Source: Gammaproteobacteria bacterium TMED226 (GTDB taxonomy: Bacteria > Pseudomonadota > Gammaproteobacteria > Magnimaribacterales > D2472). Taken from it: a DNA stretch of 38,709 nt. The notes under the pieces are model-generated. The model was not told the DNA's origin, did no database searches, and was given only the letters and a program-made list of their open reading frames with translations. The DNA is taken from positions 8,284 to 46,992 of the forward strand of contig NHJX01000023.1 of the NCBI GenBank assembly GCA_002169105.1, in the 5' to 3' direction. The position numbers and the translations under genes are program-made. Numbering within the stretch: position 1 is the stretch's first letter; every line of letters begins with the position of its first letter. This document shows, one piece after another, positions 1 to 7,994 of this stretch.

Positions 1-58
1 CATAAATATAATTTTGTAACTAAATTGTAATCAATAAGCATTATAATGCTCTTGCACT

Positions 59-892
59 ATGAAATCACTAAGACATATTTTTTTAATTTTAATTATCTCA
101 ATAAGTAATAATATTAATGGTTCAGAAGATGATAAATCTTTTCAAGAACAATCAATGCTTGCTGTTTTATATTCACAAACATCTGCAGAGTTTTCAGCTA
201 ATAATATCCAGACTTATAACAATGCAAGATTAGCTCTTGATTCAGCCTTGCTTGATAAGTCCTGGTCTGCAGCATTAGAGCAAAAAGACAACTATAAAAA
301 TAAAATGCCAGCAATAATCTTAGATGTAGATGAAACTGTTCTTGATAACTCAGCCTTTCAAGCAAGAACAATCTTAGAAGGCATCTCTTATCCAAACGGT
401 TGGGTTGAGTTTGTAAATGAAGAAAATTCTGAGCTTGTTTCAGGTGTTAAAGAATTTTTGCTATATGCCAAAGATAAAGGGGTTAAAGTTTTCTATGTAA
501 CAAATAGAATTCATATTTTAGAAGAAGCAACTAAAAATAATCTTAAAGCACTTGGACTTCCATTTGATGAAGATATTGATGTCCTATTAATGCGTGATGA
601 GAATGGTTGGACTAGAGATAAAACCTCAAGAAGAAATCTTGTAGCAAAAGATTATAGAATTCTTCTTTTGGTAGGTGATCAGCTAACAGATTTTATTAGC
701 TCTGAAGAATCTTATGTCCTCCATTCCGAAAGAAAAAAGCTTGCTGATAAGTACTCAAGTTTTTGGGGAACAAAATGGTTTGTAATAACCAATCCAATGT
801 ATGGAAGATGGGAATATTCAATTTATGATAACAAAACTCCAGAATCTGAAGCTAAAGCTGAAGAAATAAGGAAAGATTCTCTTCGCCCATAA
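59..892 (+). CDS. Exported acid phosphatase / 5'-nucleotidase, e(P4)-type HAD family
   Basis: The 277-residue protein is a class B/C acid phosphatase-like HAD hydrolase, probably periplasmic, which would release phosphate from nucleoside monophosphates or other organic monophosphates. Residues 1-21 form a signal peptide (K/R followed by a hydrophobic stretch); there is no lipobox cysteine, unlike Haemophilus e(P4), so it is probably soluble. HAD motif I is I-L-D-V-D-E-T-V-L-D-N with nucleophile Asp89 and Asp91. A V-T-N-R motif II, a Lys in the R-D-K-T-S-R-R segment and V-G-D-Q-L-T-D-F motif IV complete the set. It lies four bases upstream of the PhoA-type gene, so the two are probably cotranscribed. 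A TATAAT at 42-47 could be the -10 box, which would leave a very short leader. Family confident; substrate unknown. Confidence 0.88.
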   Translation: MKSLRHIFLILIISISNNINGSEDDKSFQEQSMLAVLYSQTSAEFSANNIQTYNNARLALDSALLDKSWSAALEQKDNYKNKMPAIILDVDETVLDNSAFQARTILEGISYPNGWVEFVNEENSELVSGVKEFLLYAKDKGVKVFYVTNRIHILEEATKNNLKALGLPFDEDIDVLLMRDENGWTRDKTSRRNLVAKDYRILLLVGDQLTDFISSEESYVLHSERKKLADKYSSFWGTKWFVITNPMYGRWEYSIYDNKTPESEAKAEEIRKDSLRP

Positions 893-896
893 CTTA

Positions 897-2039
897 ATGA
901 AACGATTATCCTGTTTATATATTTGTTTTTTCATTCTGGTCTCATGCTCAAATGAGAAGACTGAAACAGTTCAGATTGGTAATAAAAAGACCGAAATACT
1001 AGAAATAAAATCTTTTGATGATTCAGAGATACCTAAAAATATAATTTTAGTTGTCGGTGATGGAACAGGTTTAAATCAAATTATGATATCAAGGATTGCA
1101 GAAGGCGGCCTTGACTATAAGTTGGCAATTGATCAATTGCCACATCAGGGATTAGTTTTAACACATGCTAATGAAAATATCATTACTGATTCTGCAGCTG
1201 CTGCAACTGCATGGGCAACGGGATTTAAAACAAAGAATAGGTACTTATCACTTACTCCTGAGAATAAAATCTTAAAAACAATACCAGAAATGCTATCTAA
1301 AAAAGGCTATTCATCTGGTCTTGTTGCTACCTCTTCTATAACACATGCTACGCCAGCAGCATTTTATGCACATATTGATTCAAGATATAAAGAAGTTGAA
1401 ATTGCATCTCAATTACTTAATTCTCCAATTGATGTCGCTTTGGGAGGAGGGCAAGAATTCTTTGAAATAGGGAAGGTAACAGAATCTTATAATCTTCTAA
1501 CTGAAAAAAGTTCTTTAAATGATGATTTTAGTAATTCAAATAAAATTTTAGGATTATTTGATAAAGACGGTATCGTAAGATCGTCTGAGAAACCTTCGCA
1601 AAGAGACATGACTAACTTTGCATTAACACGCCTTTTAAATAATACGGTTCAATGTGAGGGGTTTTTCTTAATGACCGAGGGAAGCCAGATCGATTGGGCT
1701 GCTCATGACAATAATGTCACAATGATGATAGAAGAATTCAAAGATTTTGATTTAACAATTAAAGACTTAGTTAATTTTACTTCTGAGAATGAGCAAACTT
1801 TGTTAATAATAACAGCTGACCATGAGACAGGTGGATTACAGATTCTTAAACAACAAGACGACTCAGTTATTATACAGTGGGGAACGGGTAGGCATACTGC
1901 AATTCCTGTAGGAGTTTATGCTTATGGACCTGGAGCTCATTTATTTAATGGCGTCATGGATAATACAGAAATACATTATAAAATACTTGAAGCAATCAAT
2001 TTTACAAACCTAGAAGAATCAACTTGTGATCTAAAATAA
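897..2039 (+). CDS. phoA: PhoA-type alkaline phosphatase, lipoprotein
   Basis: This 380-residue protein is an alkaline phosphatase of the PhoA superfamily, hydrolysing phosphomonoesters outside the cytoplasm. The N-terminus has a lipobox (L-V-S-C, Cys17), so it is predicted to be membrane-anchored. The first metal site is V-V-G-D-G-T-G near residue 52. The catalytic serine is Ser99 in T-D-S-A-A-A-A-T-A. Further metal-binding motifs are M-T-E-G-S-Q-I-D-W-A-A-H and I-T-A-D-H-E-T-G-G, and the late His lies in G-R-H-T-A. The whole active site is present. It is shorter than E. coli PhoA (about 470 residues). The gene shares one base with the next gene (TAATG), indicating translational coupling. 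With the upstream acid phosphatase it suggests organic-phosphate scavenging. I see no Pho box, but the operon's regulatory region may lie before the window. Confidence 0.9.
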   Translation: MKRLSCLYICFFILVSCSNEKTETVQIGNKKTEILEIKSFDDSEIPKNIILVVGDGTGLNQIMISRIAEGGLDYKLAIDQLPHQGLVLTHANENIITDSAAAATAWATGFKTKNRYLSLTPENKILKTIPEMLSKKGYSSGLVATSSITHATPAAFYAHIDSRYKEVEIASQLLNSPIDVALGGGQEFFEIGKVTESYNLLTEKSSLNDDFSNSNKILGLFDKDGIVRSSEKPSQRDMTNFALTRLLNNTVQCEGFFLMTEGSQIDWAAHDNNVTMMIEEFKDFDLTIKDLVNFTSENEQTLLIITADHETGGLQILKQQDDSVIIQWGTGRHTAIPVGVYAYGPGAHLFNGVMDNTEIHYKILEAINFTNLEESTCDLK

Positions 2040-2854
2040 TGAAAATAGATCAATCGTTTATTAAAAAACATTTACCTGCATTAAAAGAGTGTGTAAATAA
2101 TGCGTCTAGGGAAATTATAAATATTTATAGTTCAAATAATTTTGGCGAAATAAGTAAATCAGATGGCTCACCCCTGACTATTGCAGATCAAAAAGCGAAT
2201 GAAGTTATTATGTGCAACTTGAAAGATATATCTCCAGATATCCCAATAGTTTCTGAAGAAACCTTTGATAAAGCCTCTCTTAATGAAATTAAAAGTCTAT
2301 ATTGGTTAGTTGATCCCCTCGATGGAACAAGAGAATTTATTAATAAAACTGATGAATTCACTGTAAATATTGCATTGATATATGATAAAAAAGCAGTATT
2401 TGGAATTGTAGCTTCCCCAGTTAAAGAAAAAATATGGCATGGTTCCATCTTTGACGATAACCAAAGGGAAGAATCATCACCGGATTGCCTGAGGTTGGTT
2501 ATGAGTAAAAGTCATAAAAGCATAAATGACGAAGCATTTCTAGAGTTTCTAGATGATAGAAATGTTAAATATCAAATTATTGAGAAGGGAAGCTCGCTTA
2601 AACTGTGTGGACTTGCAGATAATGATGCAGACATTTACCCAAGATTTGGACCTACCTCTGAGTGGGATATAGCTGCAGCTCACGCAGTTCTTGCTAGTTA
2701 TGGAGGAAGCGTCATTAGCATTCCAGATGAGACGGAGTTAAGTTATTCAAAAAAGTCCTCAATACTTAATTCTTACTTTATTGCATTTAGAAATAATGAA
2801 ATAAAAAGTGAATATTTGCCATTATTAAGAGATTTTTTTAAAAAATTGGTATAA
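2039..2854 (+). CDS. cysQ: 3'(2'),5'-bisphosphate nucleotidase, CysQ/inositol monophosphatase family
   Basis: The 271-residue protein belongs to the Mg-dependent, Li-sensitive inositol monophosphatase superfamily and most resembles CysQ, which converts 3'-phosphoadenosine 5'-phosphate (PAP) to AMP during sulfate assimilation and coenzyme A recycling. Visible motifs are K-S-D-G-S-P-L-T-I-A-D, I-V-S-E-E, the metal site V-D-P-L-D-G-T-R-E-F and the C-terminal E-W-D-I-A-A-A-H-A. It has no signal peptide and should be cytoplasmic. Its start overlaps the stop of the alkaline phosphatase gene by one base, placing it in a phosphatase operon. A general inositol- or fructose-bisphosphatase role is less likely, because the segment between the metal sites reads like CysQ. 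Confidence 0.85.
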   Translation: MKIDQSFIKKHLPALKECVNNASREIINIYSSNNFGEISKSDGSPLTIADQKANEVIMCNLKDISPDIPIVSEETFDKASLNEIKSLYWLVDPLDGTREFINKTDEFTVNIALIYDKKAVFGIVASPVKEKIWHGSIFDDNQREESSPDCLRLVMSKSHKSINDEAFLEFLDDRNVKYQIIEKGSSLKLCGLADNDADIYPRFGPTSEWDIAAAHAVLASYGGSVISIPDETELSYSKKSSILNSYFIAFRNNEIKSEYLPLLRDFFKKLV

Positions 2855-2866
2855 TTTCTATAATAC

Positions 2867-2891
2867 ATAATTAATTAGTATAATTAATTAT
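2867..2891 (+). promoter_or_regulatory. AT-only inverted repeat and -10 boxes upstream of rpoH
   Basis: The gap between cysQ and rpoH holds two TATAAT hexamers (2859-2864 and 2879-2884). A perfect 11-base inverted repeat (arms 2867-2877 and 2881-2891, spacer GTA) overlaps the second box. Neither hexamer has a good -35 at 17 bases. The repeat ends 16 bases before the rpoH start, and no Shine-Dalgarno sequence is present. It could be an operator, a weak RNA hairpin in the leader, or chance in AT-only DNA. Confidence 0.35.
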
Positions 2892-2907
2892 AAATTTTTA
2901 ATATAAA

Positions 2908-3768
2908 ATGGGTACACAACTTCAACCAACACAGCTTAATACTCCAGGAAAGGATATAGAATCATACCTTTCTTCAGTCCATGCAATACCGATTCTTACA
3001 AAAGAACAAGAGCAAGAGCTTGCTCTCAAGCTTTATGAAGAAGATGACTTAGACGCAGCAAGACAATTAGTTATTCACCATTTGAGATTTGTTGTACATA
3101 TATCTAGATCTTATCAAGGCTATGGGTTGCCTTTAGGTGACATTATTCAAGAGGGCAATGTTGGGTTAATGAAGGCAGTGGATAAATATGATCCACATAG
3201 AGGGGTAAAGTTAGTTTCATTTGCAGTCCATTGGATTAAAGCAGAGATTCATGAATATATTCTTAGAAACTGGAGACAGGTAAAAATAGCTACAACAAAA
3301 GCACAAAGGAAGTTATTTTTTAACTTAAGAAGTAAAAAGAAATCCTTAGATTGGCTTACAAAAGAGGAAGCTGAGAAAATTGCATCCGATCTAAATGTTG
3401 AAGTAAAAGATGTTTTGCATATGGAGAATAGACTTTCTTCAAATGATTCTTCATTCGATTCGCCCGTTTCAACTGGAGATGATGGTGAAACAATGTCGCC
3501 ATCACAATACTTAGAAGATAAAAGATATGATCCAGAGGTCATTGTTGCGAAAGAACAAGCTGAGCAATTAAATAGCAATGATTTAATTAATGCTTTGAAA
3601 ATATTGGATGATAGAAGTAAGGATATTCTTCAAAGACGATACTTAGCTGATAAGAAAGCAACTCTCCATGATCTTGCAGTTGAATATAGTGTTTCTGCAG
3701 AAAGGATTAGACAGATTGAAAATAGTGCTCTAAAAAAACTAAAATCTGTAATGGTAGATTTCGCTTAA
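2908..3768 (+). CDS. rpoH: RNA polymerase heat-shock sigma factor sigma-32
   Basis: RpoH directs RNA polymerase to heat-shock promoters. The 286-residue length matches the E. coli protein (284). Region 1.2/2.1 begins near residue 18 (Y-L-S-S-V). Region 2 contains H-L-R-F-V-V-H-I-S-R, D-I-I-Q-E-G-N-V-G-L-M-K-A-V and F-A-V-H-W-I-K-A-E-I. The RpoH box Q-R-K-L-F-F-N-L-R follows and separates RpoH from RpoD and RpoS. Region 4 ends with the helix-turn-helix at A-V-E-Y-S-V-S-A-E-R-I-R-Q-I-E. The start has no clear Shine-Dalgarno and lies just after an AT-only inverted repeat. trmB follows after 15 bases, so the two may be cotranscribed. The usual ftsEX neighbours of gammaproteobacterial rpoH are absent here. 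Confidence 0.97.
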   Translation: MGTQLQPTQLNTPGKDIESYLSSVHAIPILTKEQEQELALKLYEEDDLDAARQLVIHHLRFVVHISRSYQGYGLPLGDIIQEGNVGLMKAVDKYDPHRGVKLVSFAVHWIKAEIHEYILRNWRQVKIATTKAQRKLFFNLRSKKKSLDWLTKEEAEKIASDLNVEVKDVLHMENRLSSNDSSFDSPVSTGDDGETMSPSQYLEDKRYDPEVIVAKEQAEQLNSNDLINALKILDDRSKDILQRRYLADKKATLHDLAVEYSVSAERIRQIENSALKKLKSVMVDFA

Positions 3769-3783
3769 AACTTTTTGCTATAG

Positions 3784-4443
3784 ATGCGCCTAAAATTTTT
3801 ACCTTCTTTTGCTAAGAGAAGGGGTCGCATTACAAAGAGCCAAGAAGAAAATTTAAAACTTTTACCAAATTTTTCAATAAAGACTCTTGTTGATATCCAG
3901 AAAGCAGCATTGGATTTTAAATATTGTTGTTTAGAAGTTGGTTTTGGTAATGCTGATAGTATTGGTCACGATGCTCTCAATAATCCTGAGATTTTATTTG
4001 TTGGATCAGAGGTATATATGTCTGGGATTGGCTCTCTTTTGAGGATCATTAAAGATAATAATATAAATAATGTGAAAATTTTCTCAGATGATATTAGGCT
4101 TTTGCTTGATACCAAAAATCCTATAGAGACTTTTGATGCAATTAAAATTATTTGTCCCGATCCATGGCCCAAAGAAAGGCATCATAAGAGAAGATTAATT
4201 AATAACAGCTTCTTAGAATTACTTCATCGCTCAATGAAACAAAAAGCAAATTTATATATTTCCACTGATTGGGAAAACTATGCTGATAGTATTAATGAGA
4301 CTCTTCATAAAAGTAGTCTTTTTGATGAATCTAAGAGTATTTTTTTAGAAAAGAAGGGCTTAACAAAGTTTGAAGAAAGAGGTCAGAATGAGGGTAGGGA
4401 TATATTTAAATTTAATTTTCAAAAAGGGAATCATCCTTCATAG
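3784..4443 (+). CDS. trmB: tRNA (guanine-N7)-methyltransferase
   Basis: TrmB uses S-adenosylmethionine to methylate G46 in the variable loop of tRNAs. The 219-residue protein begins with the family's S-F-x-x-R-x-G-R-x-T-K-x-Q segment near residue 8. It then shows the SAM-binding E-V-G-F-G-N-A-D and the diagnostic P-D-P-W-P-K-E-R-H-H-K-R-R-L. The C-terminal T-K-F-E-E-R-G motif matches the usual T-x-F-E-x-K/R-G. TrmB is often a neighbour of rdgB or metW, and here it meets rdgB tail to tail with a 13-base overlap of coding ends. Confidence 0.96.
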   Translation: MRLKFLPSFAKRRGRITKSQEENLKLLPNFSIKTLVDIQKAALDFKYCCLEVGFGNADSIGHDALNNPEILFVGSEVYMSGIGSLLRIIKDNNINNVKIFSDDIRLLLDTKNPIETFDAIKIICPDPWPKERHHKRRLINNSFLELLHRSMKQKANLYISTDWENYADSINETLHKSSLFDESKSIFLEKKGLTKFEERGQNEGRDIFKFNFQKGNHPS

Positions 4444-5024
4444 ATTTTCATAAATTTTTCGCACGCAATCCCTCTATGACTAATCTTATTTTTGATCTCT
4501 GAATCTATAGAAGCCATCGAAGAATCATGATTTAAAGGATAAAAGATCTTGTCATATCCAAACCCTCCATTGCCAGAAGAATTTATTGACACCTTGCCAT
4601 GAACCTCTCCTTGAGTGATTATTGGCATTGGGTCATCACAACCTCTTAAACCAACTAGAACGCAAACATAGTAAGCATCTAAACTTTCTACATTGAGCTC
4701 ATTAAGCTTTTTCACTATTTTCTCTCTATTCTTTTTGTCACTAGAATCATCTCCAGCATAACGAGCAGAATAAATACCAGGTTCAAAATTTAGCGCAGGC
4801 ACAACAAGACCAGAATCATCAGCGATAGTATATTTATTTGATTTTTTTGCTCCGTGTTTAGCTTTAATAAGAGCATTTTCAAGAAAAGAATCACCATCTT
4901 CTATAGGATCATTGATCTTAAGATCAGTTAGAGAAAATAATTTATGATCTTTAAATAACTTCTTGAATTCTTCTACCTTTCCAGCATTAGAAGTTGCTAT
5001 TAAAATTTCTTTACTGTTTTTCAA
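4431..5024 (-). CDS. rdgB: dITP/XTP pyrophosphatase (RdgB/HAM1)
   Basis: RdgB hydrolyses dITP, ITP and XTP to monophosphates and keeps deaminated purines out of DNA and RNA. The N-terminal I-A-T-S-N-A-G-K-V-E-E-F matches the family's A-T-x-N-x-G-K-x-x-E-F. The core has A-D-D-S-G-L-V-V-P-A-L and G-I-Y-S-A-R-Y-A-G, and the C-terminus has G-F-G-Y-D-K-I-F-Y-P and S-H-R-G. The start chosen is a TTG at 5022-5024. It sits nine bases after a strong AAGGAG (5034-5039) inside the end of metW and gives 197 residues, the E. coli length. A farther TTG at 5046-5048 would add eight residues but lacks such a site. It is the last gene of the long minus-strand operon. Confidence 0.94.
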   Translation of the reverse strand: MKNSKEILIATSNAGKVEEFKKLFKDHKLFSLTDLKINDPIEDGDSFLENALIKAKHGAKKSNKYTIADDSGLVVPALNFEPGIYSARYAGDDSSDKKNREKIVKKLNELNVESLDAYYVCVLVGLRGCDDPMPIITQGEVHGKVSINSSGNGGFGYDKIFYPLNHDSSMASIDSEIKNKISHRGIACEKFMKIYEG

Positions 5025-5604
5025 GTAAGTAAACTCCTTCAATTGCAAATAAATTAGGAATTAAAGAAGCTAACTTGCCATTACCACCTTTTGAATCTAA
5101 GAAAACAGAATCTTTGATCTTTATACCCTCTTTCATACAAAGTTCTTCAAAATCTTTTATCGTGCATAAATGAATATTATCTGTCTCATACCAACTTGAT
5201 GGGAGCTCTGGTGTTACTGGCATTTTGCCAGATGCCAGATTTATTCTACATTTCCAATATCCAAGATTTGGAAGTGTTACCACACATCTATTAGAAAGCT
5301 TAAGCATTCTATTCAGTGCTAGACTTGGTTCTTTTAAACATTGAATAGATCTAGCCATTATAGATATATCAAAATTTGAAGACTCAAACCCGTTAATACC
5401 TTTATCAATATCTTGTTTTATAACAGGAACTCCTTTTGAAATACATACCTCGATTTTATGATCATTTATTTCAACTCCATATCCTAAGATATTCTTCGAA
5501 TCCATCAATTCCTTTAGCAAAGATCCATCCCCACAACCAAAGTCTATAACCTTGCCCTCCGCAGGCACCCATTTATTTATTATTTTTGAAAGTTCTTTTG
5601 CCAT
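5011..5604 (-). CDS. metW: Methionine biosynthesis protein MetW
   Basis: MetW is a SAM-methyltransferase-fold protein required with MetX for homoserine O-acylation in many proteobacteria. The 197-residue protein has the class I SAM motif V-I-D-F-G-C-G-D-G-S-L-L near residues 18-29. It also has the family's G-Y-G-V-E-I segment, the I-M-A-R-S-I-Q-C-L strand and a C-terminal P-x-S-W-Y-E-T-D-N-I-H region. Its ATG shares one base with the metX stop (TAATG). The metX-metW pairing is well conserved and supports the assignment. The stop lies inside the beginning of rdgB, whose ribosome-binding site is buried in metW codons. Confidence 0.94.
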   Translation of the reverse strand: MAKELSKIINKWVPAEGKVIDFGCGDGSLLKELMDSKNILGYGVEINDHKIEVCISKGVPVIKQDIDKGINGFESSNFDISIMARSIQCLKEPSLALNRMLKLSNRCVVTLPNLGYWKCRINLASGKMPVTPELPSSWYETDNIHLCTIKDFEELCMKEGIKIKDSVFLDSKGGNGKLASLIPNLFAIEGVYLLEKQ

Positions 5605-6692
5605 TATGATTGAATAAATTTCTCTATTATTTTTGCGTATTTGTCTGATGCAAATAGAAAGCTATCATGCCCATGCTCACCTTCTAAAACAACATAAGAT
5701 GATTTAATATTATTATTCATAGCAGCAATTTGTATCTCTTTTCCTCTTTCTGGTGGATAAAGCCAATCTGAATAAAAGCCAATAATAAGAAATTGAGCAG
5801 TAACTTTTTTAAGAGATCTATCAAGCTTTCCTGAGACACCAGCAGCATCATATCCATCCATAGCCTTGGTCATTAGTATGTATGTATTAGCATCAAAGAT
5901 TTCGGAAAATTTATCCCCTTTGTATTGTAGGTAATTTTCAACTTCAAAATCTACCTCATGATCAACTTTTGAATTATCATCTTGAAATTTTCTACCGAAT
6001 CTTAAGTCCATATGTCTTTCAGATAAGTAGGTTATATGACCTAACATTCTTGCAGTCTTGATACCGTTTTTAGGGATTACATCATGCTCAATGTAATTAC
6101 CATTATGAAAATTTTGATCTTTTCTTATCGATTCACGGGCTACTTCATTCATCGCAATATTTTGTGTGCTAGACCTTGCTGCAGCTGCAAAGATTCCCAC
6201 CTTTTTAACCTTGTCTGGATAAGCAATTGACCATTGAAGAGCCTGCATCCCTCCCAAACTTCCTCCAACAACAAAAGACCAAAAAGGAATATCTAGTTTA
6301 TCTAAAAGCATCTTTTGTGAATTAACCCAATCAGAAACACTTACTAATGGAAAGTTACCACCATAAGCCTTTTTAGTAGAAGGATTAATACTTTTAGGTC
6401 CTGATGATCCAGAACATCCACCTAAATTATTACAACAGACTACATAATATTTATTTATATCTATTGCCTTGTTGGGCCCAACGATCTCATCCCACCAACC
6501 CGTTTCTCGTTCTGAGTTTTCACCAGAAACATGATGATTTCCAGAAAAGGCATGACAAACAAGAATAGCATTAGTCTTAGACTCATTGAGCTCACCATAA
6601 CTTTCTACCATTAATTCAAATGAATCTAATCTATCTCCACTATCTAAATCTAAACCCTCAGGAAAATTAATAAGCTCAGTCTTTATCTTCAC
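5604..6692 (-). CDS. metX: Homoserine O-acyltransferase (MetX family)
   Basis: MetX transfers an acetyl or succinyl group to the hydroxyl of homoserine, the committed step of methionine synthesis. The 362-residue alpha/beta hydrolase has the nucleophile elbow V-V-G-G-S-L-G-G-M-Q with Ser145. The catalytic Asp is in F-Y-S-D-W-L-Y-P-P-E and the His in E-H-G-H-D-S-F-L. The oxyanion segment is C-H-A-F-S-G-N-H-H. The start is GTG and overlaps the yggT stop by four bases (GTGA). Metabolically linked metW follows. Several gammaproteobacterial MetX proteins are in fact succinyltransferases, and I cannot choose the acyl donor from sequence alone. Confidence 0.94.
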   Translation of the reverse strand: MKIKTELINFPEGLDLDSGDRLDSFELMVESYGELNESKTNAILVCHAFSGNHHVSGENSERETGWWDEIVGPNKAIDINKYYVVCCNNLGGCSGSSGPKSINPSTKKAYGGNFPLVSVSDWVNSQKMLLDKLDIPFWSFVVGGSLGGMQALQWSIAYPDKVKKVGIFAAAARSSTQNIAMNEVARESIRKDQNFHNGNYIEHDVIPKNGIKTARMLGHITYLSERHMDLRFGRKFQDDNSKVDHEVDFEVENYLQYKGDKFSEIFDANTYILMTKAMDGYDAAGVSGKLDRSLKKVTAQFLIIGFYSDWLYPPERGKEIQIAAMNNNIKSSYVVLEGEHGHDSFLFASDKYAKIIEKFIQS

Positions 6693-7216
6693 AATATTGA
6701 TCTTAGGATGTCAGTCAATAAATTTTCAAGCAAGTTTATCAATATAAAAATAAACAATGGAGAGAAATCTAAGCCTCCAGCAGATGGTATATATTTCCTA
6801 ACAGGAGAGAGTATTTTATGTGAGATTTCTTCAACTAGTTCAAGAAAGGCATTTGATTTTTCTGGCGATATCCAACTCAAGATCACACCCCCTATGACAG
6901 CAAATAAAAATATTCTCAGCATTACCAATAGCGTCTGTATGGCTGCAACCCCAATCAAAACTATCATTTCATATTGACTCCAAAATGGTACCACCATTAA
7001 AGAAAGGAATTTAAAGATGACCGCAATAATAAATATATTAATTATTTGATTTGGCAAGAGAAAAAGAATCTTAGAGATAGGCTTATATATCTTAATTGAA
7101 ATAGCAACAATTGGATTTAGATAATTAACCTTCAAAAGGTTAAAAATTAGCAAAAGAACAAAAATATAATTAAGACTATTCAATAAAATAGCAATTATTC
7201 CACTACTAGAACTCAT
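6689..7216 (-). CDS. yggT: YggT family integral membrane protein
   Basis: This is a 175-residue inner-membrane protein of the YggT family, which has two similar halves each with two membrane segments. The first half covers roughly residues 8-35 and 55-75. The second half covers roughly residues 83-115 and 145-170. The G-G-V-I-L-S-W-I-S-P and P-V-R-K-Y-I-P motifs are typical of the repeat. The family has been linked to cell envelope and division functions and to osmotic tolerance, but no biochemical activity is established. The start overlaps the proC end by 11 bases, the conserved proC-yggT-metX order. Confidence 0.9.
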   Translation of the reverse strand: MSSSSGIIAILLNSLNYIFVLLLIFNLLKVNYLNPIVAISIKIYKPISKILFLLPNQIINIFIIAVIFKFLSLMVVPFWSQYEMIVLIGVAAIQTLLVMLRIFLFAVIGGVILSWISPEKSNAFLELVEEISHKILSPVRKYIPSAGGLDFSPLFIFILINLLENLLTDILRSIL

Positions 7217-7994
7217 TCGAAATCTCCTTTGATCGTTTTATTGCAGCACTTAAACCCTTTTCAAAAACTTTATTAAGATTACCAGATTTAAAAGATTTTA
7301 GTCCTGCTTCTGTTGTACCTTTCTTTGATGCTACCGACGCGATTAGATCATTTAAATTATCATCTTTACTTATGGACAATCCCACACCCCACATAAGATT
7401 AAGAATAATACTATTAACTTTCTTTTGATCCTGATCGCAAATAACCATTAATTTTTTCTCATAAGTCTTTAGTAAATAAAAGAAATAAGCTGGACCACTT
7501 CCAATCATTCCAGTAAAGGTATCCATATGCGACTCCTTTTTAAGTTCTACGACTTCTCCAATTCTTTCAAATAAATCAATAATCTCAAGATAATTATTTT
7601 TCTTAAAAGTTGCGTTATAAATTCCAGTAATACCCAAGCCAAATTCTGAAGATGTATTTGGCATCGCTCTAAGTAATTCAATATTTTTATTAATTTTTAA
7701 GTATCTTTTTGTTTTTATACCCGCTACAAAACTTATAATTTTAGGGTTTTTATAGTTATCTAATATGTCCTTATAAGCATTGATTGCATCCTTGGGTTTA
7801 ACAGCTAATATAAATATATCAACATGTACTGTGCTTTCATTTTTAAAATTTTTTATTTGAAGTTTCTTTAGCTTATCTTGATTCTTTTTATTTCTATCAA
7901 TATAAAAGATATTATCAGTTTCTAATGTAGAAAGCATAAAGCCCTTGGCAACTGCTTGTGCTATATTACCGCCACCATAAAAAACAATATTCAT
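7206..7994 (-). CDS. proC: Pyrroline-5-carboxylate reductase
   Basis: ProC reduces pyrroline-5-carboxylate to proline with NAD(P)H in the cytoplasm. The 262-residue protein starts with a Rossmann motif (F-Y-G-G-G-N-I-A-Q-A). It has the A-V-K-P-K-D segment, R-A-M-P-N-T-S in the middle and the family signature G-S-G-P-A-Y-F-F near residue 167. The C-terminal half carries V-A-S-K-K-G-T-T-E-A-G-L, which closely matches the conserved V-x-S-P-G-G-T-T. It overlaps yggS by four bases (ATGA), indicating coupled translation, and yggT by 11. Confidence 0.95.
   Translation of the reverse strand: MNIVFYGGGNIAQAVAKGFMLSTLETDNIFYIDRNKKNQDKLKKLQIKNFKNESTVHVDIFILAVKPKDAINAYKDILDNYKNPKIISFVAGIKTKRYLKINKNIELLRAMPNTSSEFGLGITGIYNATFKKNNYLEIIDLFERIGEVVELKKESHMDTFTGMIGSGPAYFFYLLKTYEKKLMVICDQDQKKVNSIILNLMWGVGLSISKDDNLNDLIASVASKKGTTEAGLKSFKSGNLNKVFEKGLSAAIKRSKEISNEF

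Noticed and set aside
1-58. Full promoter for the phosphatase operon
   Set aside because: TATAAT at 42-47 has no reasonable -35 at 16-18 bases (TTGTAA copies lie at 11 and 22 bases), and the upstream region is cut by the window edge.
6708-6977. Plus-strand 89-residue frame opposite yggT
   Set aside because: It lies wholly antisense to a well-recognised membrane gene and its residues show no family features; it is a shadow frame of the AT-rich yggT sequence.
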